Source: Albula goreensis | Lineage: Eukaryota > Chordata > Actinopteri > Albuliformes > Albulidae | Direction: 5' to 3' | NCBI GenBank assembly: GCA_022829145.1 | Contig: CM040762.1 | Coordinates: forward strand, 26,659,436 to 26,723,435 | Length of the DNA stretch: 64,000 nucleotides | Part shown: one piece after another, positions 55,441-64,000 of the stretch | Layout: every line of letters begins with the position of its first letter | How positions within the stretch are numbered: position 1 is the first letter of the stretch | Notes under the pieces: generated by a model | The model's database searches: none | What the model saw: only the letters and a program-made list of their open reading frames with translations | Told to the model about the DNA's origin: nothing | Program-made: the position numbers and the translations under genes

Positions 55441-57090
55441 CAATACTTACTACTTACTTTATCAACCTGATGTGTAACATGTTTTTTGTGGACATACAAT
55501 CAATCCTCCATGCAACCTGAGACCTCCAAGCATGGCATTTTTCCAGTTCTCTGATGGGTGGGCATATGTTGGACAGACACGGTCGGGTAGAACAAATCTC
55601 AGCTAGATATGGAGCCTTACAATAAAAATTAACAAAAAGAAAACCTTTGTATTTGACATGCTTTTCACAATGCTTGAGGCAAAGATACATTTTTTTCTTC
55701 ATTAAGCTCAGTTTTTAGGGCAACAAAATTTGACTGGAGGTTGCATTAGGCCCAAGATAAATTTACTTTTTGACACCAGGTTTTCATAATGCATAGAGTA
55801 CCCCCCAAAAAAAAAAAAAAAAAAGACAGACAGACATGGGCAATATGCGGTATCGCTTTTAATTTAATTTAATTACCAAAATCAGCTATTTATATTTTGC
55901 TCACAGATTACTTTATCAGTCACTTAAGTCCTTGTTTATAAATACTAATTCCCTCATTTCTATCTTTTAACCACTGGAACTTCCAAACAAACATAAGTAA
56001 ACTGAGATTATGGCATCTCTTGGGCTGCATTCCAATCTGAAAAATTGCTTGCTTCTTCATGCTCTCACCCTCCAATAGAGGAGGGAATCCCAAAAAAGTC
56101 CCGGATGTAAGATGGCTGCCACCAGGAGGATGATTGGAAGCGAGTGGAAAGAGAATTTTCATTTGCTTAAGCTCTCATTTTCCTCCCTCCAACAGAGCCA
56201 ACAAAAACCATCCCTTCCAGCAGTGATATTGCCCAGAATGCATTCCATTGCTTGCTCACTTGCCTACGTGTTAAACATTATTTGAATATCATCCTCTTGC
56301 TGCCAAAAAAGTAACAAATTTAAAAACAAACTTCATAGAGTTCAAAGACCTCCGTGGCCGATTGTTTATACAATCCATTTGCTAAAATGCCATGGTATTG
56401 GTGACTGTAATTTAATTCTTACAGATTCAAAGGAAATGCCCAACACTCACTTAACAGCCGTTTATCAGTTTAATAGTTGAATTAATCAGCACTCCAAAAA
56501 TACATAGATGTTTTAACCATGTTTCTGCTCTCATAGACTGGTGGAGGCATAGTAAGCTTATCCATGCATTTTGTTTAGGATAGCCTACATTTTGTGAGTC
56601 TTGAAATGTAACAATTATGCTACCTTAGCTTCAATCATCCATACAGCATTAAATAGAATTTTCTGTTGAGCACAATTTTTTTAAATCACCATTTAAACAT
56701 ACCAGTATAATTGCCTATAGGAATCATAGAATTTTGGGTTAATACTTTTGATTGCAATTGTGAGAGAGGACTGGCTAGACGGTGGTGCTGATCCGCCAAA
56801 ACGGCAAAGATGCAAAGGTTACAACAGACTGTTTCAAAGGGAGTGATTTATTGTCCAGGAATTCGTGCTCAATATATAAAGTGGAACCCAAAATACCAAA
56901 ACACAAAATGTGTGTATATATATATATATATATAGATAGGTATACAGTATATACATACAATAATAAATAAATACTGTTGGCTTTCCAATGACAGCAACCT
57001 ACAGGGCCTCTTGCTCTAACAACCAACAACTGTGTGCTGGAATCTCCCTTTTATGCTTTCATGCTGGTGGCAGAAACCATTGTCATCTAC
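55441..57090. other. Intergenic, nothing recognised
   Basis: Contains an A-run at 55808-55825 and a short TA run near 56915-56930. No supported gene. Confidence 0.4.
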
Positions 57091-58666
57091 CAGAGGTCTC
57101 AAATTCGCGGCCCGGGGTCATGATGTCAAATATATAGTTTAATCCTGCCCGTTTATTTATTTATTGGTTGTTTTAAAGAGTATTATTATTTTCTAGTTTC
57201 CTCATTACAATTTGAACAATCACCCTAATAAGTAAATTAAATAGAATTAATTTAAGAATGAGTAGAATACGAAGCGTGTCATACGAAATTTGATCTGCCC
57301 AGGAAATTTGATCCGCTGTAATGGGTTCTGACAGCGATGACCTAACGTTTAGAATCTTGGCAAATCAAATCACTAGCAGCTGTTCAGGAGATTACCTCAG
57401 AGGAACTTATCTCACAAAGAGACTGGGGGTTAAATTTAAATTTTAAGAATTTTGCAATTAATGAGGATGTATTGGAGATGACTGTAACTATGAAAAGTTT
57501 CTACACTGAAGCTGACGTCGAATACGACCATATCTGACAAGTTATGAAGTTGTGCCTGACTGCTTTGCTTAGCCTGCATTATTTAGCTGTTTTAAGAAGG
57601 ATAGTTTAATTTTTTGTCAACCAAAAACAACACCTGCAGCACATATGCACATGTGGAGGTGACCTGTAGCTGATAAAAGCAGAAAACAGTGACTGTCTTG
57701 TCAAGAAAAAAACCCAAATGGAAGCGCAAACGGTTGCAATGTATGTTTTCAGAGAATTGTACAGCTATTAAAAATACTAACTAGCAGTCACCACTCAATC
57801 AAATTGTATTTTTAATGGAAAAAATCCTTTATTTCACCGTAATATTGTGCGGTTTTGCATTCGTGATAAAGATGATCCGCTCGCTGCATTTACTGCTTAC
57901 ATTTGTGTAGGTAATTTGCATGCTGGCTGGCATTCAGGAGTCACCAGTGATTTGCCTCATTTGTACGCCCATCAGGTTGAATATTTAGGTTCACCACTAT
58001 ATAGCCAGGGTAATTTTACCAAAGACACTAATCACTAATACTTCTAATTTAGTCATTATAAAACATACCATTATAAAACATAAATATGTATTTGCCTTAT
58101 TTATTTAGTTTAATGTTATACCACAACCAAACCAAAGAAAACCAAACCTAGTCAAACAATCAAACAATAAAAAGCATAAAACCAAACTGAAATATTGAAG
58201 AAACCTGGTCTTCTTCAGAACTTCTATATTTTTAGGTCAGTTTTATGCTTTTTTTGTTTGTTATGTGCTATTAACCATTTTTTCTCCACAGATATTTGTT
58301 CTATGTTGATATTCTATGGTGCAGTTTGCTAGATTGCTTTTTGGTTGGTAAACATGATCCCATTAGTATTATTAGTACTGTTGTTTTTGTTGATAGTCTA
58401 TCTATTAATAATAGACTAATAATATAATAATAGAATAATAATATATAGTCTATCTATTATTACTATTAGTAGTGTTTAATATCATTCAAATGAATGAACC
58501 ATCAGTATGTTAAGGTATTTGTGGAAAAAATTTAAAATAATGTAAATAAAATGTTCATTTTAAGAAATATAGCACTTTTTTTGAACTACCTGAATGTTGA
58601 ATTTGCCTTCCTATGAGAAGACCATACCATCAGTGGCCCTAAGGTCATTTGAGTTTGAAACCCCTG
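57091..58666. mobile_element. hAT (Charlie/SPIN-like) non-autonomous element
   Basis: The left end CAGAGGTCTCAAATTCGCGG and the right end, read in reverse (CAGGGGTTTCAAACTCAAAT), are hAT terminal inverted repeats of the 'CAGGGGTCTCAAACT' type. The interior has no transposase. Flanking octamers do not match, so this may be an old insertion. Confidence 0.65.
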
Positions 58667-58669
58667 TCC

Positions 58670-59379
58670 AAAGCTCCTATAAATCAAAACATGAAATTAC
58701 ATGACAAGGAAAACATGAAAATAACTCATTACAAATCTTTCATAATAAACAAAACATTCCTAATTAAACAATTCCTACTGAACTCCTCAATTATACATTA
58801 CGAGTAGAACAAAATATAAACCCCCCTATGCAATAGCACATCCCAGCCATTGGCAGCAGACTTCAGTCCAACACATTCAGAAAAAAAGTGATCGCTTAGG
58901 ACTAAGGACTCGTAGCAAAACAACTCTTGCGAACGGATAAAGCAGTGGAAAAGTCCCATTCGCTGTGGATGTGGAAAACAGATTCGGTCAGCGAGCAACG
59001 ACAGTTTTCTGCAGAGTTTACCTTGTGCTTCGGGGAAAGGAGAGATTAGCCGAGACGAGGGAAGCTGTTTCGAGCAGTTTCCAGCCAATTTCGGAGCTTG
59101 TTCGGTGTGAACCCAAGGAGAGATCGAGAATCGCTGGTGCTGGTCGAACGGAGCTCGTGCACAAGTCGCAGGGAAGTATTATTTAAATTCTCTTTGAGAC
59201 TGAGTCGTTTTGGTAGGATTATCACGTCACGGCTGACTAGCAGTAGGGCCCTTGCAATAGACACTAACTAGCGTTAGCAGTGTTTGTCTTGCTAAAGAAA
59301 TTTTATCTAGCTATCCAGTGCTAGCGCTACTGCACTGGTCTTTCAGTTACAACATCAAGTTGCTCTAGTAGTAAAGAGA
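58670..59379. other. Possible promoter/leader area, unassigned
   Basis: CpG-enriched from about 58900 with an open plus frame (58965-59186) that I do not recognise. It lies before the candidate first exon at 59427. Confidence 0.3.
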
Positions 59380-59462
59380 CTGGCGTGATACTAACGTTCT
59401 TAATCACACCGTTCTTAAGAGTTCTAATGGCGAACGGTGAGATTAAGAACGTTAGTATCCAG
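59380..59462. repeat. Inverted repeat, ~31-bp arms
   Basis: The arm at 59380-59414 and the arm at 59432-59462 are reverse complements except for one mismatch and a 4-base insertion, with a 17-base loop. The right arm covers the codons after the candidate ATG. Confidence 0.93.
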
Positions 59463-59495
59463 TGCAGAGAACTGAGTTTAAAAGAAATACAGCAG
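59427..59495 (+). CDS. Candidate first coding exon of an unidentified gene
   Basis: ATG in a fair context opens 23 codons (MANGEIKNVSIQCRELSLK, then EIQQ) ending CAG|GTACTT, phase 0. The preceding 500 bases (58.9-59.4 kb) are relatively CpG-rich, as a promoter and 5' leader might be. I do not recognise the peptide and no second exon was found. An inverted copy of the first 30 bases lies just upstream, so a foldback element is an alternative explanation. Confidence 0.3.
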
Positions 59496-59782
59496 GTACT
59501 TTGTTTCCCGTGTTCATGTACTATAACCTACGGAATAACATTTAAAAGGGATGTTTTCTGGGTAGCTTTGCAAATTGAGAATTCTCTGGATTTCTGTTTG
59601 GTAAAGGTTCTTTGGAAATAACAGAATTGGGACCGTGGGAAAATAACTGAAATAAGGGTATGTATTATCTGCAACAAATGTAATTACTCAGTTTAGTTGT
59701 GGTGTAAACACTGATGTTTTTTTTTTTTTTTTGTCTGGGTACTACATAACATACATAATACAAGCACCATTGCTGCTTGGCC

Positions 59783-59899
59783 CTTGAGCAAGGCCCTTAA
59801 CCCCACATTGCTGCCAGGGGAGATTGGCCCTTGGTTAGCCCAATCAACTGTAAATCTCTTTGGATAAAAGCGTCAGCTAAATGACTATAATGTAATGTA
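59783..59899 (+). mobile_element. SINE 3' half
   Basis: TTGAGCAAGGCCCTTAACCC through GGATAAAAGCGTCAGCTAAA is nearly identical to the SINE at 12.0 kb, without the tRNA-like head. Confidence 0.85.
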
Positions 59900-60605
59900 A
59901 CATGGAACCATTCCATAGGTATCAGCTTCATTACAAAAGTTTTTTTGTTTTGGGTGTTTAAATTTAAATTGTTTTCTAGGGTAATGGAGTTAAACATGTT
60001 TATACAAAATGTGTATCCTCTGATGATGTAATCCTCTAGATTAGGTTTTTTATAGAGGGTGCCTGGTATCTATGTTTAGGGTACCTTTTGTGGGTAAGAG
60101 TAATTCAATATTGTGAATAGAAGTGGAAAAATCTTTTTTTGGGTTAAGCCAGTTAGAGGGTGACTTTATTTAATGGTTATCCATGTTTTTTTGTTTTTTT
60201 TTTTACCTTGATTTGTATATGGAGAAAAATAGTCACTTTGTTATTTGAATACAATTGTATTCAAAAAAATTAATTGCAGAATATGTTAACTTCAGAAATC
60301 TGAATTTTCTCAGTCATTGTTCTATAAAAAAAGGGGTTCTGTGCCTTTTCTCCCCAGTCATTGAAGATTTGGAAATTTTTAGAACCTCACAACCATAGTT
60401 TTCAGTGTGGATATGTTTATGTAGAACTACATTACACTTAGCTCCCTCTAGTATCTTCACCCCGACAAATACAGCTTTTTATTAAACATTCATGTTTTGT
60501 GATTGTATGAAACATGTGAAACATGGTATTGTGTGCATTTCAAAAAGTGTTTGTATATTATTGGAATGGACAATTCGCTCCATTACAGCAATATTTATTC
60601 TCATC
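59900..60605. other. Intergenic, nothing recognised
   Basis: AT-rich, no supported feature. Confidence 0.4.
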
Positions 60606-60610
60606 TCTAT

Positions 60611-61860
60611 TAGGGATGGGCATTTGAAGGAATATCCTTATTCAATCATTGGGAAAATTAACGATCAATTATCGATCAAGTATTGATTAATTATTATTTT
60701 TTATATTTAAAAATTCTTATGGCAGAAATACTACAGAAAGTGACTTCTTCCTAAATGAAATCTTTATTCCAAGAAATTGTATTCCAACAACAATCCTCTT
60801 AAACAAGGCAGTTAAAGTTTAATTGTTTAACTATTAAAGAGAGCAAAAAAGAAGTGGCACTCCTAATGGCAGCGGAGCCCAAGGCTCTGAGCCAAACCTC
60901 TTCACAAATAACAAGCCAAAGCTACAGTGCTCGTCGTAAACACAATGAAGACTATTTTAAACACGTTTCCAAAATGATATGTTCATCAAAAAATATTCTA
61001 ATGATATTAGGCATAGTTTTTTCCAAAATATAACTTGAACAAACCCAAAAGGCACCCAGCTGAGAGAGTAAAGTAACTCCAGCCTACTGATTCTTGTTGA
61101 GGAAGATGAGCATGTGAACATGCTCAGGTGTGAGACGTGAATGCAGCCTATTGACAGTCAGTCCAGCAGCTGAAAACACCCGCTCTGAAGGGACCGAAGA
61201 TGTATGCAATAACTCAGCCTTCAAATCCCCACTGCTCTACAGCTGCATTCATCTTCTCAGCAAGAGGGTCAACTGTATGTCGGTGTGGCAGGCTTTTCGG
61301 CAGGTAATGGTGAGGTAGCTCTCTGCTGTTAAGGCGGTACAGCAGTCTATGTTTAGATCAACCCTGTCCGCTGTGCCTAGCTTTTTTAACAGCTCCTGCT
61401 GTAGCTGTTTGTAATGAGTCTGTTGATGGTGCGTCGTGAGGGAATGCAATATACTGGTTCAATTAAATTAATCAGCATATCAGTTGCAATCAATTTGCAA
61501 TTTCCCTGGGTTATCCTTTCCGTCCGTTGTGCATCGCAGCTCCTCTGTGCCAACACTGAGATGATGGTTGGTTGAGGGGAGGAGGATTCATTAACCAGGG
61601 TTGGGTGTACTTTGTCTAAGTGTTACATCACTGGGGTTGTTGTTGTGCTGTAGTTATACGTGGCATTGCAATGTTTACAATGGGCCTCATTATTTTTTAG
61701 CTCAAAATGGTCCCACACCAAACTTTGCCTTGTTCTCTTCATGTTTACCTGCCTACGGCAGCCCGCATGTCGGCAGCTGAGTATTCAATTTTTTCTGTTG
61801 AAACTTTAAATTGCGCACCCGCCTGGTTGCTGCCACATAGTGAAATTCATTGCATTGCTT
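60611..61860 (-). pseudogene. hAT element (ZBED1-like) with central deletion
   Basis: The left end reads AGGGATGGGCAT, typical of hAT-Ac elements. The minus strand encodes a BED zinc finger (LVWDHFELKNNEAHCKHCNA then an H...H end, 61600-61760) and the C-terminal dimerisation region (ERVFSAAGLTVNRLHSRLTP then EHVHMLIFLNKN, 61090-61190). The catalytic middle is missing. Frames are broken between them. Confidence 0.8.
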
Positions 61861-61969
61861 CAATACACACTACACTACACAACACAACCTCATTGATACA
61901 CACATCAGATCGATCAGACTGCAATCCAGTCCTTGTGAAGGAACACAAAGTGTGGAAGAACCACGAGTT

Positions 61970-62170
61970 TGTTCCAATTTGAATGTGTCTCACCCCGGCA
62001 TGATAGGCCAGCTTGGAGGTGTGTCCCCACTGCAGCACCTGAGGATGGACAGACTGGGGAACATACAGACAGTTAGAGGGACTGGGAGCAGGGTCACCAC
62101 CAATGCCGGTGCGAACCTTTGGCTTGATGTCCCAGTGAGCTGCTGCTGAACATACACATTTCAGAATATG
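61970..62170 (-). pseudogene. Gypsy LTR-retrotransposon integrase fragment
   Basis: The minus frame reads AHWDIKPKVRTG, then PSNCLYVPQSVHPQVLQWGH and TSKLAYHAGV. This is the spacer and zinc-binding start of a fish Gypsy integrase ('RLFVP...VLQWGHSSKLACHPGV'). Confidence 0.8.
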
Positions 62171-62235
62171 TGGCCTGATTATGAGGTTCAAGGTCAGAGT
62201 GTGTGTGTAGAACATGAAAATATGTTGCAAGCCCC

Positions 62236-62395
62236 TGCTTAGTAAACTATAGCCCTGCTCAGTGAAACCACAGACTCGCTCTGTATCAACAGCCTTGCTC
62301 AGAGAAACCACAGCCCTGCTCAATGAAACTACAGCCCTGTTCAATGAAGCCACAGCCCTGCTTAGTGAAAACGCAGTCCTTCTCAGTGAAACCCT
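62236..62395. repeat. 22-bp minisatellite, about 7 copies
   Basis: The unit AGCCCTGCTCAGTGAAACCAC and variants, next to the Gypsy fragment. Confidence 0.9.
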
Positions 62396-62399
62396 TGCT

Positions 62400-63150
62400 G
62401 TGGATCTTGTGGAGGCAGATTAAATGCACGAAATCAGAATATGAAAACACCTTGAAAGAAGCAAGTCACTCAGCAGTTGAAACAATGGACTTGAACAAGA
62501 TAAGTCAGAATAGAGTATTACAAGTTACATCTAATGAAAATGTACTTCCACTTTTGCTATTGTTAAATTGAGATTTCTGCACATGTGCTAAATGCTACCA
62601 TAACACTGCAGGGAGGCAGGGAGCAAAATGCCAATCTGATGTGATTGAAAACAGAGTAAATCCGCTCAGTTAGGCCCCTGCAGTGATGCAGTGCACTGCT
62701 GCTGCCCCATAAACCCACTTCTTAATCCTAAAGCCATTTCATATCGTGGTCACAAATCCACCCTCCCCCACTATGTACAGATGGCATTGTTTAACCCATT
62801 CATTTAAGATAAAATATGATGTCTTTTACAATATGACAACAGTACTACAATACCACTTAAGGAAATGGGTACATATTTTCACTTTTTGAGGCACTTGAAT
62901 CTGTAAATCTGTGAACTCAACAATAAACTGAGAGATAAAGCAAAACAAAGTACTTTTGAAAGCCGGGACTGATGGTGGAGTGGTAGTTCTCAAAATGTCC
63001 TAAAAAGGTAATACTGTATCCTCAATATTGTGTAAAATGCATAAGTTTAATTGAAAGGGGGAAACTAATACTGCCTGAAGAAACTACACCAACTCAAAGT
63101 AACAGGAGAACAATTATGCTTGAGTATGGTACTGAAATCACGAGGTGTTG
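62400..63150. other. Intergenic, nothing recognised
   Basis: No supported gene or repeat. The CpG-rich start of the next gene begins after about 63170. Confidence 0.4.
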
Positions 63151-63384
63151 AGAGGAAAGAGTATCCTCAAAGTAAATTCGACGTCCACGCTGTGGGAGCA
63201 GTGTAGCATCAGTCATACTAATCGACGCGCGTCCCCGTTTCATCCGAAACTAATCGGAAAGAGTTCAGACTGCGCGTATTAGTTGGCCAGACGGTGAAGA
63301 AGGATGCTTCCATGCCTGGTGGAAAAATATATCACCAAAAATAAGACGGATTAATGCACGAGTAACGTCTGTTTTCTGTAAAGG

Positions 63385-63448
63385 ATGAATTGTAAAATTG
63401 TGGCCGCAAGTCTTTTTATTTTTTCCAGTGTACTTCACTGCTCATTAC
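63385..63448 (+). CDS. First coding exon of a secreted or membrane protein, signal peptide
   Basis: An ATG followed by 21 codons, MNCKIVAASLFIFSSVLHCS plus one Leu, and a perfect donor (TAC|GTAAGT) leaving in phase 1. The peptide has a short polar N-terminus, a hydrophobic core and Ser/Cys after it, as a signal peptide should. The upstream 250 bases are CpG-rich and contain a short upstream ORF at 63310 that ends before the ATG. A signal-peptide exon ending in phase 1 is typical of Ig-domain and other modular extracellular proteins, but the gene cannot be named because its next exons lie off the right edge. It is not a codon-biased long ORF, so it stays a prediction. Confidence 0.55.
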
Positions 63449-63641
63449 GTAAGTTGCATGGCTGTTAATTATGATTTGATTTCGTTTCTTACTGTGTTAT
63501 TAATTTGTCGATGAAATATTCCCCTCTAGCAAACCTGTGCTTAAAGAAATTGCGATGGAGGTCGGGATGGTTTTGAGTGAGAGAGAGTAGGCAAGCAAAT
63601 GTATGCATGTATGCTTCGCACTTAGTGTACTTGACTTGACA

Positions 63642-63774
63642 GGCACTGAACTTAATTAAAAATTGTGAAACATGAACATCTTTATCAACGAACGTGGCGT
63701 TAACTATTTATGTTTCATCACGTTCGTTGATAAAGATGTGCATGATTCACCATTTTTAAATACGTCCAGTGCTT
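63642..63774. repeat. Long inverted repeat, ~56-bp arms
   Basis: The arm at 63642-63697 (GGCACTGAACTTAATTAAAA ... ATCAACGAACGTG) is complementary to the arm at 63719-63774 with a few mismatches and a 21-base loop. It is MITE- or foldback-like, in the first intron of the signal-peptide gene. Confidence 0.9.
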
Positions 63775-64000
63775 AATTAAAGCACTGAACGTAGCCAATA
63801 CCAAATATCAATGTTTTGCATTGTAGAGCTTTCTTGTAGGCAAGCGCTGTAACATATCACCGTGGTTTACAGACTGGCCCTTTATATGCTGGTTATTGTT
63901 ACAATCTCGACGTCAATTACGTTTGCTGAGCACATGCCATTATTTTCCCCGAGCTCATTTTAACTGGAGGTTAGGCTTGCTGTCTTCAGCCTTTTCTCTT

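Overview
This window is nuclear DNA of a bony fish, most likely a ray-finned (teleost-grade) genome. There are no bacterial-style operons. Short exons with GT/AG borders sit in long introns full of Tc1, Tigger, hAT, DIRS, Gypsy, L1, L2 and Rex1/L2-like repeats, a fish-type tRNA SINE, and many microsatellites and minisatellites.

The one gene I can reconstruct is on the minus strand. Seventeen exons between 41208 and 594 join, with every splice phase agreeing, into one open frame of about 1054 codons. I identify it as FBF1 (Fas-binding factor 1, a distal-appendage/transition-fibre protein needed for cilia). The reading rests on a conserved acidic N-terminal part (SEADPLALLESLQ, MDADLFGSKK, DALGFGESPK), the DDFIFGSYQPTL and ADWLGLKQEELEL motifs, a long low-complexity middle, and a C-terminal coiled coil (RRLSNIQQERDAEV, LEMKRDHDEQVQRL, RNEQLRGLQEQL). 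The last coiled-coil exons lie beyond the left edge. The first coding exon is not resolved; two spliced 5' exon candidates sit near 48.6-48.9 kb.

The most striking property of this gene is that minisatellites lie in or beside many of its exons. Two arrays are translated (13-aa and 12-aa units). One 39-bp array copies an exon end together with its splice donor, giving three consecutive in-frame donors. Others lie in the introns at 0.8-1.2, 9.3-9.6, 32.0-32.2, 39.6-39.8 and 41.0-41.1 kb.

Layout: 0.6-41.2 kb holds FBF1 with intronic repeats, including a Tigger copy (2.5-3.7 kb), a hAT MITE with target duplication (4.9-5.4), a split LINE (6.8-8.7), an LTR-like repeat (9.9-11.4), a SINE (12.0), an L2 copy (13.6-15.06), a Tc1 remnant (23.5-24.2), a hAT pseudogene (26.4-27.8), an LTR-like promoter/poly(A) unit (about 28.6-29.5) and a decayed copy of an uncharacterised repeated protein family (35.6-37.6). 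The 42.8-47.4 kb interval carries a degraded DNA-transposon frame and two Tc1 elements, one with a full-length transposase frame broken by a single stop. The FBF1 5' end is at about 48.6-48.9 kb. From 49 to 62.4 kb the window is nested repeats: a ~180-bp satellite with a solo-LTR-like insertion, a DIRS-like element interrupted twice, hAT elements and a Gypsy fragment. At 63.4 kb a plus-strand exon encoding a signal peptide with a good donor marks the start of another, unidentified gene that runs off the right edge. A weaker plus-strand first-exon candidate lies at 59.4 kb.
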